A stretch of 39,240 nt of DNA from a virus, in the IMG/VR virus record IMGVR_UViG_3300046804_003209, positions 1 to 39,240 of that record; one strand, 5' to 3'. The first letter of the stretch is position 1. Each line of letters opens with the position of its first letter. A program made the position numbers and the translations under genes. Under the pieces are notes generated by a model. That model saw only the letters and a program-made list of their open reading frames with translations. It searched no databases and was not told the origin of the DNA. This document shows positions 22,226 through 30,521 of this stretch, piece by piece.

Positions 22226-24514
22226 ATGCCAGAATACAACGATCCACAATCAAATAAGGTAACTTCTGATACCAAGCCTTTGAAAAAAGGTAAGACAGAA
22301 GTTGTTAAGGACATTATTTCCAAAGGAAAAACAATGACTGGCCAAAAGCCAGATGAAATCATTTTGAATCCAGTCCTTGAAGCTAAGGAAAAAAGAGCTG
22401 TATTTGCATTTGGTCGTTTTAATCCTCCTACAACTGGACATGAAAAATTAATCCATAAAGTTGAGGATACTGCAAAGTCACAGGGTGCTGAAGCTCATAT
22501 CATTGCTTCGCATACTGAAGGTAATGCAAAGAATCCACTTCCTAAGGAAAAGAAAGTAGAGTATCTTAAAAAGATTGCATCAGAAGGTACTAATGTTACA
22601 GGTTCTTCTTCTGAACATCCTACTCTTCTTCATCATCTTGCCAACCTTCATAAGAATGGTATTCACCATATTACTATGGTTGCAGGGGACGATAGAGTAA
22701 AAGAATATCATGATTTGATTCACAAATATAACGGTGTTGAAGGTCGTCACGGTACATTCAACTTCAAGTCAATAAATGTTGTTTCAGCTGGTGCTAGAGA
22801 TCCTGATGCAGAAGGTGCAGAAGGTATGTCTGGAACTAAGATGCGTGAACATGCTCGTTCTGGAAACACAAAAGAATTTAAAAAAGGCTTACCAAAAGCA
22901 TTGCATCCTCATGCAAAAGAAATTATGAATCAAATTAAATCAGTTAAAGAAGAGGTAGACGATTTATTTGATAATTTCATTATAGAAACTGCTATCGATA
23001 AGATTGGTCAAATATACGATCAGGTTATTCAAGAAGCATATGATGAAGACAAAGAAAATGCTAAGATTAAGAGCGTTAGTCATTCTAACACTCATGACAG
23101 AGATGATGGAAAATCAGAAAGAACTCTTCTTTATAAAAACGATACTCCTGGTGAACCAAAATCATCCAAAGTAAAAGAAGATATCAATAATACATTTGAA
23201 GCCTGGGTAGATGATGAAAACCCTGAGCCAAAGAATAGAGAAGTTGTTAATCGTCACGGTCAAGATCGTAAAAAAATTGTATTAGTACCACGTGGTGATG
23301 CTGATAGAAAAGATTGTGATAGACCATACCGTCAACAAGAAGTACAAAAGAAAATTGTAGACGAAGGTAAAAAACTTACACCATGGGAAAAAATGACTAG
23401 AGCTATGCCTAGACTCAAGGATAGTGAAGAAAGAGCACAAGCTGCAAAAGCTGGTCTTCAACAAGCTGGTAAAGATTACCAAGCTATTCTCGATAGAGAA
23501 GCAGAAGCAAAAAAAAAGACTAATGAATCTGTAAATTCTATAGGTGGTGTTAGAGGTATGGGTCACGTATCAGGAAGTCCTGATGGTGACGGCAGTGGTT
23601 ATGTTGGTCAAAACATAGCTGATGCTGATACTCGTGACAATATTATAAAAAATCACATTAACACTCATTTTGCATTACATATGAGTGATCAGAAGGTTAC
23701 TAAAGAAGAAAAACTAAACGAAGATCTACGTAAGTGGTTTAAAGATAAGTGGGTCCGCATGGACACCAAAGGTAACATAAAGGGCGATTGTGCAAGAGAG
23801 CCTGGTGAGGGTAAACCAAAATGTCTCCCTCTTGCAAAAGCACGTGCTATGGAAAAGGAAAAAAGAGCAGCTGCTGCACAAAGAAAAAGAAGAGAAGATC
23901 CTGTAGCAGATCGTCCTGGTAAAGGTGGTGCTCCTGTTAATGTAAGAACAGAAGAATTTGAATACATTGAAGAAAAGAATAAACCAACTAATCCTTCACT
24001 ATGGGCTAGAGCTAAATCATTAGCTAGAAGTAAATTTGATGTTTATCCATCAGCTTATGCTAATGGATGGGCTGCAAAATGGTATAAGTCAAAAGGTGGT
24101 GGTTGGAAATCAGTCAACGAAGATAATAATGTAATTAAGCAATTAGAAGATAAACTAAATGTTGCTACTGATAAGTCATATGATGGCATCGATCAAATAA
24201 TGAGACAGGTTGCAAATGAAAATAACATTGATGTACATGACTTACATGATATGTGGGTAAAGGAAACAGGTATTACTCCTGATCAGTATGTTAAGGAAGC
24301 AAGAATATATTTTGGCAAGAATAGGGAAAGATATGCTGCTCAAAGAAAACCACTTTCTCCTGAAGCAGAAAATATACTCAAGAATGCTGAAACTAAAATA
24401 TCACAATCTGCTGTTCCTTCAAAACAAGCTATAAAAGATCGTCAAACTAAAACTCGTTCAGACTACGAAAAAGAAATTCCTTCAGATTACAAACCTAAAC
24501 TTCATAAGGATTAA
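22226..24514 (+). CDS. Mosaic late protein with HIGH-type nucleotidyltransferase domain
   Basis: A 762-residue mosaic. The N-terminal 210 residues form a cytidylyl/NMN-adenylyltransferase-like domain: FAFGRFNPPTTGH (63-72, the HIGH-like motif), VAGDDR, and SGTKMR (202-207) in place of ISSTxxR. A long acidic/basic low-complexity middle follows (about 250-470), then DLRKWFKDKWVRMD and GKPKCLPLAKARAM, seen in many phage proteins, and KFDVYPSAYANGWAAKWYKSKGGGWK, another widespread phage module. The last 120 residues are helical. It lacks the MKTF start. It could adenylate or cytidylate a nucleotide or protein; a virion component is inferred from position. Confidence 0.6.
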   Translation: MPEYNDPQSNKVTSDTKPLKKGKTEVVKDIISKGKTMTGQKPDEIILNPVLEAKEKRAVFAFGRFNPPTTGHEKLIHKVEDTAKSQGAEAHIIASHTEGNAKNPLPKEKKVEYLKKIASEGTNVTGSSSEHPTLLHHLANLHKNGIHHITMVAGDDRVKEYHDLIHKYNGVEGRHGTFNFKSINVVSAGARDPDAEGAEGMSGTKMREHARSGNTKEFKKGLPKALHPHAKEIMNQIKSVKEEVDDLFDNFIIETAIDKIGQIYDQVIQEAYDEDKENAKIKSVSHSNTHDRDDGKSERTLLYKNDTPGEPKSSKVKEDINNTFEAWVDDENPEPKNREVVNRHGQDRKKIVLVPRGDADRKDCDRPYRQQEVQKKIVDEGKKLTPWEKMTRAMPRLKDSEERAQAAKAGLQQAGKDYQAILDREAEAKKKTNESVNSIGGVRGMGHVSGSPDGDGSGYVGQNIADADTRDNIIKNHINTHFALHMSDQKVTKEEKLNEDLRKWFKDKWVRMDTKGNIKGDCAREPGEGKPKCLPLAKARAMEKEKRAAAAQRKRREDPVADRPGKGGAPVNVRTEEFEYIEEKNKPTNPSLWARAKSLARSKFDVYPSAYANGWAAKWYKSKGGGWKSVNEDNNVIKQLEDKLNVATDKSYDGIDQIMRQVANENNIDVHDLHDMWVKETGITPDQYVKEARIYFGKNRERYAAQRKPLSPEAENILKNAETKISQSAVPSKQAIKDRQTKTRSDYEKEIPSDYKPKLHKD

Positions 24515-24516
24515 TA

Positions 24517-24897
24517 ATGAAAACGTTCAAGCAGTACTCAGAAGATAATGGTTGCCTACTTGATGAAGAACTTGAAATTCATGAGTTGATTGAAGAAGAG
24601 TTTCTTGTATCAGGTGATGAGCTTTATGAAGATTGGGGTGAACCTTTAGAAGAAGCAGAAAAAGGTGGTCGTAAGGTTTCTTTGGGAAAACCGTTCCTGA
24701 CACCAGGTGGTCCAAAGAAGAGAGCTGTTTATGTTAAGAATGAAAACGGCAACGTAGTAAAAGTCAACTTTGGTGATCCCAATATGACTATTAAGAAGAA
24801 TATTCCATCACGTAGAAGATCATTCCGTGCTAGACATAATTGTGATAATCCAGGCCCACGTACAAAGGCTAGATACTGGAGCTGTAAAGCATGGTAA
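24517..24897 (+). CDS. Capsid-targeted-type protein with conserved basic Cys domain
   Basis: A 126-residue protein that starts MKTFKQYSEDN. The first 50 residues are strongly acidic, with L-I-E/E-like cleavage sites, and the last 60 are basic (KPFLTPGGPKKRAVYVKN, VKVNFGDPNM, RRRSFRARHNCDNPGPRTK, YWSCKAW). The basic domain recurs in many phages, with two cysteines and a terminal aromatic, and could bind DNA or RNA. The acidic propeptide plus basic mature part resembles T4 internal proteins. It starts two bases after the mosaic gene and overlaps the next. Confidence 0.62.
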   Translation: MKTFKQYSEDNGCLLDEELEIHELIEEEFLVSGDELYEDWGEPLEEAEKGGRKVSLGKPFLTPGGPKKRAVYVKNENGNVVKVNFGDPNMTIKKNIPSRRRSFRARHNCDNPGPRTKARYWSCKAW

Positions 24898-25091
24898 AGA
24901 CATTTAGAGAATTCTTAGATGAACTCTATGTAAGAGATCCATCAGGGAAGATCATTAACATTAGAAAACAAAAGTACCGCGGTGCAGATATGAAGATGCA
25001 CAAAGCATATCCAGGAAAAAGTTCAAGTTCTGGTGGCGGTGGCGGAGGCGGTAGTGGCGGCTCCGGTGGTTCAGGTAACGGAGGAGCATAA
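24891..25091 (+). CDS. Small Gly-rich protein with capsid-targeting-like start
   Basis: A 66-residue protein. The start MVKTFREFLDEL fits the same pattern with one extra Val, followed by a basic centre (NIRKQKYRGADMKMHKAY) and a poly-Gly/Ser tail from residue 43. The tail is low complexity and probably flexible. The stop overlaps the dps-like start (TAATG). It is a candidate minor internal protein. Confidence 0.55.
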   Translation: MVKTFREFLDELYVRDPSGKIINIRKQKYRGADMKMHKAYPGKSSSSGGGGGGGSGGSGGSGNGGA

Positions 25092-25525
25092 TGGAACAAC
25101 TATTAGAAAAACTTAAGGTATTACACGCTACCAACTTTTCATTTTATCTTAAATTACATTTCTTTCATTGGAATGTAACTGGTCCTAATTTCCCACAATA
25201 TCATGAGTTCTTTGAAGAGCTTTATACCGATGTATGGGGTGCAGTTGATGATATTGCAGAACATATCAGAGCAGTAAAGGGATTTGCTCCTGGTTCTTTA
25301 TCACGTTTTATGGATCAAACTATGATAAAAGATCAGCTTGATGTTGTTCCAGCTGAGCAGATGATTTCAATAGCTGCTCAAGATAATGATAAAGTATTAG
25401 ATGCTTTAACTCAAGCATATCTTGCAGCAGAGCAAAATGCAGAACATGGATTAGCTAATTTTATTCAGGATCGCATAGATATCCATAAAAAACATGGTTG
25501 GATGTTAAGATCCATACTATCATAA
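25091..25525 (+). CDS. Dps-family miniferritin
   Basis: A 144-residue Dps/ferritin-like protein. Ferroxidase ligands keep the exact spacing of Listeria Dps (His31, His43, Asp47, Asp58, Glu62): here His26 in FHWNVTG, His38, Glu42 (an Asp-to-Glu change), Asp53 and Glu57 in DDIAEHIR. The length is that of Dps without the Lys-rich N-terminal tail of E. coli Dps. Such 12-mers oxidise iron with peroxide and protect DNA. In a phage it may guard DNA or hold iron; placement in the late module is notable. The start overlaps the previous stop. Confidence 0.9.
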   Translation: MEQLLEKLKVLHATNFSFYLKLHFFHWNVTGPNFPQYHEFFEELYTDVWGAVDDIAEHIRAVKGFAPGSLSRFMDQTMIKDQLDVVPAEQMISIAAQDNDKVLDALTQAYLAAEQNAEHGLANFIQDRIDIHKKHGWMLRSILS

Positions 25526-25545
25526 TACCAAACAAAATTTGATTT

Positions 25546-25578
25546 CATAAATACCCTTGTAGAAGTCTGTAATTCTAC
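25546..25578 (+). promoter_or_regulatory. Late promoter octamer (CATAAATA) and leader hairpin
   Basis: CATAAATA (25546-25553) is seven of eight to the T4 late -10. Transcription from it would begin at about 25560. A hairpin GTAGAA/TTCTAC (25559-25564 with 25573-25578) would then open the leader. AAGGAG precedes the start at 25595, suggesting high late expression. Confidence 0.6.
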
Positions 25579-25594
25579 TTAAAGGAGAAAAAAT

Positions 25595-26437
25595 ATGTCT
25601 CAATGGAAAAATACTGATTCTGCAGCAAATTCAGTGCTGTGGGCAGGTACAGGGTACAACCTTGCACCTAATTCATCTAATAGAACAGCTATGTTTGGTA
25701 ATGTAACACCAAGCGCTTTCATTAGTGGTGAAACAATTGGCCAGTTTGGTGTTGACACTACTGAAATGGGTGTTGGTAACGGTGGTTTAATCCAAATTGT
25801 AGTTACTAACGCTGGTTCTGGTTATACTTCTAACTCTACTATCACCTTCTCAGGTGGTGGCGGTTCAAGTGCAGCTGCAACTGGTACTGCTAACAATACT
25901 GGTAAAATTGGTGGATCAAACATCAGTAATGCTGGTTCATCTTATGAAACTAATCCAGTAATTACATTTGCAGCTCCAACTGCAAACTCATTCAATGCTA
26001 ACTCAGCTGTAACTGCAGGTGCTGGTGGTGGTGCTAATAGCGTGATTGCTTTAGGATCAGCTGGTGCTTTCGTTGCTGGTGATCCTGTAACTTATACAGT
26101 AGCAGCTGGTAATACTGCAATTGGTGGTCTAACTTCAGGAACTAAGTATTACATTCAATTTGCTAACGCAACAGTAGTAGCACTTACAACAGCTCCTGGT
26201 GGTTCTAGAATTACATTAACTAAAGGCTTAACTGAAACTGGTCACACTCTACAAGGTGATACAGCAACTGGTGCAGCTGTAGTTGGTGGTGCTAGAAACA
26301 AGGGTGTTTCTCACGCTGGTTGGGTAGTTCGTAAAGTTGGTACTGGTGGTCGTGCTGGTCGTGTTCAGTATGAAACGCTAGTAGCAATGGGCTCAATGAC
26401 AGGCGATGCAGAAGACAACGTTCTTCCAGACGCTTAA
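25595..26437 (+). CDS. Virion structural protein (Gly/Ala/Thr-rich)
   Basis: A 280-residue protein rich in Gly, Ala, Thr, Ser and Asn, with internal repeats of the type GSGYTSNSTITFSGGGG and GSSYETNPVITF. The C-terminal KGVSHAGWVVRKVGTGGRAGRVQYETLVAMGSM motif (two parts of one conserved region) recurs at the end of virion proteins of aquatic T4-like phages. The strong late promoter and ribosome site suggest an abundant product such as a head decoration or tail surface protein. Exact location is unknown. Confidence 0.68.
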   Translation: MSQWKNTDSAANSVLWAGTGYNLAPNSSNRTAMFGNVTPSAFISGETIGQFGVDTTEMGVGNGGLIQIVVTNAGSGYTSNSTITFSGGGGSSAAATGTANNTGKIGGSNISNAGSSYETNPVITFAAPTANSFNANSAVTAGAGGGANSVIALGSAGAFVAGDPVTYTVAAGNTAIGGLTSGTKYYIQFANATVVALTTAPGGSRITLTKGLTETGHTLQGDTATGAAVVGGARNKGVSHAGWVVRKVGTGGRAGRVQYETLVAMGSMTGDAEDNVLPDA

Positions 26438-26463
26438 TAATTAAAAAAATATAGAGGGTAGAT

Positions 26464-28791
26464 ATGCCTAAGATTTCTGAATTAAATGCCATTACATCGG
26501 TTGCTAATAATGACCTATTAATGGTTGTTCATGATCCAAGCGGTCTACCCTCTACTAATAAAATAACAGTAAATAATTTTGTAACTTCAGTTAGTACACA
26601 ACTTAGAGGTTATTCTGGTTCTGCTGGTATTAATGGATATACAGGATCATCTGGAACTGATGGATACACTGGTTCTGCAGGTACAAACGGATATACTGGT
26701 TCAGCAGGTGTGGGTGCTGGATTACCAGAAGTGGGTCAATCAGATGGTTATGTTTTATCATCTAATTCTACCAACGGTGTTGTATGGACACCAAATCCTG
26801 ATGTTGTTAAAATATCATATGTAGACCAATTTGGTAATACTGAATATACAGCTACTCAATATGATAGTATTATTTTAGTAGATCCTACAGCAGTGGGCAA
26901 TAACGTTACTATTAGTTTACCTCTTGCAGATGCTATTAGTGGTCACAGAGTTACAGTTAAAAATATTAATACCGGTGGTCCTGGTCCAAGTTCTCCATAT
27001 GGTTACACAGTCACTGTAACTACTACTAACCCTGGTTCAAATTATATTGAACATCCCGTTACAGGCAACTTTGTAACATCATACGAATTGAAAAGCAGAG
27101 CTGACGGTGAAACATGGGTTCACGACGGTAATATCTACAGACACGTAGCATCAGAAGCAACTGCACCTATATTCTATACCAATGCAGACACTTATGCTCA
27201 ATTAGTTGTTAAAAACGCTAGTGCTTCTAATAATGCGTCATCTGATATCGTAGCATACAATGATACAGGAGACGAAGAAGCAGGCACAGGCCCATTTGTT
27301 GATATGGGTATCAATAGTTCTGTTTACAATGATACAACATACGGTAACGTGTGGGGTCCTAATGATGCATACCTGTATAATCAAGGTGGTAATCTAATTA
27401 TTGGACCACAAACAGATCATTCTATTAAGTTTGTTGCTGGCAATACAAATGCTGAAAATGTAAGAATGACTGTTAATTCTATTGGAGTTTCAGTAAATTC
27501 AAATATACATTCTACTAAACCATATTTTGATTTATATGGCATACAATTAACTGAGATGTCATCTACTACTAATGGTGATGGTGGGGGTGATGATCAAGCA
27601 TGGATGTGGACTTATCAATCCACAGGTTATGCAGAAGTTGGCCAATATGTTCAGAATGCCGCTAGTTATTCTAACATGTATCACTATTCAAATGGTACAG
27701 TACAATATTATGGTATGGATAGTACTTTAGGTATAAACTGGGATTATCGATTTAGACCACATGATAATATTTCGTTAAGTGTTAAACCTAACAGCTCTTG
27801 GGTAAATGAATTAATAATTAAACCAACAGGTGACTATGACATACATTTGTATGAAGGTGGTACTGGTGGTGCAGTCACATTAGGTGATTATGGCGCAACT
27901 AACTTTAGAGTATATGGTGCAGGTGGTGCTAATAATGGCGGTGGTCAATACGGCAATGACATAAGAGCTGAACTCTACGGCAATTCTTCATTCTCTATTA
28001 TATCAGATAATTTATATACTTGGTCTTTCGAAAGTACCGGTACTTTAACATTACCAGCTGTTCCTCTAAATGCAAGTCCAGCCATTTCATCCATTTACTC
28101 TAGCAGCGATATTTCAATTCAATCAAATACGTATGTGTGGGCATTTAAACAAGATGGTTATTTACACATACCTGCTGGAGGTACTCTTGGCTATGAAGGT
28201 ATGGGTTGGACTGGATTAAGTAACGGTCCATCAGGATTACCAATCTCAATCGTTTATAAGACCACTGCTTCTAATACATATCAATCAGCAGTAACATTTA
28301 CCGGTGGTAATGATGTAGATGGTATAGGTCAAATTCAACTATACACATATGATGCAAATACTTCAACTAATTACCAATGGACTTTAGAATCAGGTAATAT
28401 AACTTTACCAGCAAACGGTGATATCAAGAATTCAGACGGTGTATCTGTAATCAAATCAATACCACAAAATCTTCAAAGCACGTTAGATTATTACGTTCTT
28501 ACAATAAATGATGCTGGCAAACACATCTATAAAAATGATGGTAATGGATACGGAGTAGAAGTACCAACAAACGCTAGTGTACCATTTGAAATTGGAACAA
28601 CAATTACTATAGTTAGTGGAGATAGCTGGACTTACATCTATCCTACAGACGGTATGACTACTGAAGTGTGGGGTGCAGGTTATAATCAAACAAGCACATC
28701 ATTCTACATTCCAAACAACTCTATGGCCACTCTATTGAAGATAGGCACAGATAAGTGGATGCTATCTGGAGCCGGCTTGGCTATTGACTGA
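26464..28791 (+). CDS. Tail fibre protein with collagen-like repeats
   Basis: A 775-residue fibre. The N-terminal segment (KISELNAITSVANNDLLMVV, then KITVNNF) matches the attachment domain of many phage fibres. A collagen-like stretch follows (residues 52-82, eleven Gly-x-x triplets), then a long beta-rich, Gly/Asn/Tyr-rich shaft and head. It probably forms a trimer for host recognition. The stop overlaps the next gene (TGATG), so both adhesins are co-translated. Confidence 0.8.
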   Translation: MPKISELNAITSVANNDLLMVVHDPSGLPSTNKITVNNFVTSVSTQLRGYSGSAGINGYTGSSGTDGYTGSAGTNGYTGSAGVGAGLPEVGQSDGYVLSSNSTNGVVWTPNPDVVKISYVDQFGNTEYTATQYDSIILVDPTAVGNNVTISLPLADAISGHRVTVKNINTGGPGPSSPYGYTVTVTTTNPGSNYIEHPVTGNFVTSYELKSRADGETWVHDGNIYRHVASEATAPIFYTNADTYAQLVVKNASASNNASSDIVAYNDTGDEEAGTGPFVDMGINSSVYNDTTYGNVWGPNDAYLYNQGGNLIIGPQTDHSIKFVAGNTNAENVRMTVNSIGVSVNSNIHSTKPYFDLYGIQLTEMSSTTNGDGGGDDQAWMWTYQSTGYAEVGQYVQNAASYSNMYHYSNGTVQYYGMDSTLGINWDYRFRPHDNISLSVKPNSSWVNELIIKPTGDYDIHLYEGGTGGAVTLGDYGATNFRVYGAGGANNGGGQYGNDIRAELYGNSSFSIISDNLYTWSFESTGTLTLPAVPLNASPAISSIYSSSDISIQSNTYVWAFKQDGYLHIPAGGTLGYEGMGWTGLSNGPSGLPISIVYKTTASNTYQSAVTFTGGNDVDGIGQIQLYTYDANTSTNYQWTLESGNITLPANGDIKNSDGVSVIKSIPQNLQSTLDYYVLTINDAGKHIYKNDGNGYGVEVPTNASVPFEIGTTITIVSGDSWTYIYPTDGMTTEVWGAGYNQTSTSFYIPNNSMATLLKIGTDKWMLSGAGLAID
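26617..26712 (+). repeat. Collagen-like coding repeat
   Basis: Eleven consecutive Gly-x-x triplets, with a nine-residue unit GYTGS(S/A)GT(D/N) repeated (27-base period). Silent differences between copies show they are not recent exact duplications. Confidence 0.85.
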
Positions 28792-30122
28792 TGGCTAGTG
28801 TAGCTCAGTCCATCATAGGAAGTTCCTTTCATAGTGCTGGTGGAGGTGGTAGTTTATCACCAGTAGGAAGTTTTTATTGGAATGGTTCTCCAAATAATTA
28901 TTACTATGCAGAAGGTACGCCAGGCAGTATTAATACTTTATCCTATAATTTTTCTAATGAAACAACTGCCAGCACGACAAGATTTACTGGTGGGGGATAT
29001 CAAACAACACCTACATTAGGTGCAGTTACAAATTTCTGGTTAGACTTTTGGATATATCCAACTAGTTTGGGTGTTGCTATTCTAACTGAGATGGATAACA
29101 ATACCTCACCTGGTTACTATTACAATATGATGGAAATCGATAATGACGGTCACATCTATGCAGGAACATGGAATGGTGGAAATATTTCTAGTATTGTTTC
29201 TACAGATAAAGTAACAGTTAATGCATGGAATCATATCTTCTTTTATTTTAATAGTGGGACCCTAGGTCTAGAAGTTAATGGTGGGACTGCAGTAACAGCA
29301 AGTGGTGTAACAAGATCTGGACCAGGTGCTTCATACATTGCTATTGGGTTTAATAGTGTTACTGCTATGTTTACCTCCAATCGTTATCAAGGTTATATTG
29401 AACCAATATATGGTGCAACAACTAGTACATCATCTAGATACAACTCAACAAAGAGTAAATATCAAGCACAACAAGTTTTTGCATTATATGCTAATACATT
29501 TACAAGTAATGGTACTTGGACAGATACTATAAGCAGCAAAGCATTTACAATTTACAACAATCCTGTTTATAGTAATACAAATGGTGGCCAAATTAGATTT
29601 AATGCTGCTAATTCTGAATATGGAGATACAGGCGCTGGTAATAGTCTTTCACCATTGTCAAGTTATACAATCCAAGGTGTATTCAAAGTACACACAGCAA
29701 GTCAAGCTAGTGCGCCTTGCTTAATAACTGAAAATTGGCCAGGCACTGGAACTAAAATTAATTATGCTATTGGTTATGTGAACGGTTCTTCTCAAATAGA
29801 TGCTGGTTTCTTTGATAGTAATGCTGGTTATTGGAATGTATTATCAGCAAAGACATCACCGGTTGCTAATACTTGGTATGATGTTGTTTGTACATTCTAC
29901 GGACCAACAAAAGAACTTAGAGTATATCTAGATGGTGTATTAGTATCTAATACTACCGCACCTGGAACCGCATCATCTGATAATGCAGGTATTAGAATAG
30001 CACGAAGATGGGATGCTGCAAATTATTTTGATAGTACTATTAAGGATATAAATATTTGGAGTGGAGTATTAACTCCCTCAGAAATTTCAAGTAAACATGT
30101 CCCGTATAGTAGTTTAGTATAA
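28791..30122 (+). CDS. Putative adhesin with two LamG/concanavalin-like domains
   Basis: A 443-residue protein. A short Gly-rich N-terminus is followed by two jelly-roll domains. The first spans about 55-205 (FWLDFWIYP, VNAWNHIFFYFNSGTLGLEVNG) and the second about 255-440 (YTIQGVFKV, ANTWYDVVCTFYGPTKELRVYLDGVLV, IRIARRW). The W-x-H/D-V-V and L-x-V-Y-L-D-G patterns are typical of Laminin_G_3 domains, which bind sugars. With the preceding fibre it probably forms the receptor-binding apparatus. Confidence 0.75.
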   Translation: MASVAQSIIGSSFHSAGGGGSLSPVGSFYWNGSPNNYYYAEGTPGSINTLSYNFSNETTASTTRFTGGGYQTTPTLGAVTNFWLDFWIYPTSLGVAILTEMDNNTSPGYYYNMMEIDNDGHIYAGTWNGGNISSIVSTDKVTVNAWNHIFFYFNSGTLGLEVNGGTAVTASGVTRSGPGASYIAIGFNSVTAMFTSNRYQGYIEPIYGATTSTSSRYNSTKSKYQAQQVFALYANTFTSNGTWTDTISSKAFTIYNNPVYSNTNGGQIRFNAANSEYGDTGAGNSLSPLSSYTIQGVFKVHTASQASAPCLITENWPGTGTKINYAIGYVNGSSQIDAGFFDSNAGYWNVLSAKTSPVANTWYDVVCTFYGPTKELRVYLDGVLVSNTTAPGTASSDNAGIRIARRWDAANYFDSTIKDINIWSGVLTPSEISSKHVPYSSLV

Positions 30123-30131
30123 TGTTGTGAG

Positions 30132-30521
30132 ATGGATAAAGTCGACGAATTTAACTTTTTATTATTTGCTGCTAAACATTATGACAATCCCCAGTGCTAT
30201 GATACTGTAGAATTTTATGATGATTTAAAAAGAATCAAATATATCAAAAGACTTTTAAATAGATATGTTGAGGAAGGCGATTTAAAAGAACGTCTTATTC
30301 TTAACCACATCATAATTCTCAACAATGTGTTTGGTCCTACTCCAACTGTAAAAATGCTATTTTTAAAATGTAAGGGTTTAGAATCCCAACTAAAATCGTT
30401 TCTTATGTTTCTTAATGTTCTTCCTGATAAGGTAGAAAATATTGGTATAGAAAACAGAACTATAAATACTAAAGAAATTTCCCATGATGAAAAAATTTTA
30501 GAAGAACTTAGGAAAATCTAA
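30132..30521 (+). CDS. Conserved T4-like phage protein of unknown function
   Basis: A 129-residue helical protein with KHYDNPQCYDTVEFYDDLKRIKYIKRLL (two parts of one conserved region), GDLKERLILNHIIILNNVFGP and LNVLPDKV. This pattern is common in aquatic T4-like phages beside structural genes; its function is unknown. Start and stop abut the neighbours (TAATG at the end). Confidence 0.7.
   Translation: MDKVDEFNFLLFAAKHYDNPQCYDTVEFYDDLKRIKYIKRLLNRYVEEGDLKERLILNHIIILNNVFGPTPTVKMLFLKCKGLESQLKSFLMFLNVLPDKVENIGIENRTINTKEISHDEKILEELRKI

Noticed and set aside
26617-26712. Short tandem repeat as a CRISPR-like or regulatory array
   Set aside because: It encodes in-frame Gly-x-x triplets of the fibre, without spacers.
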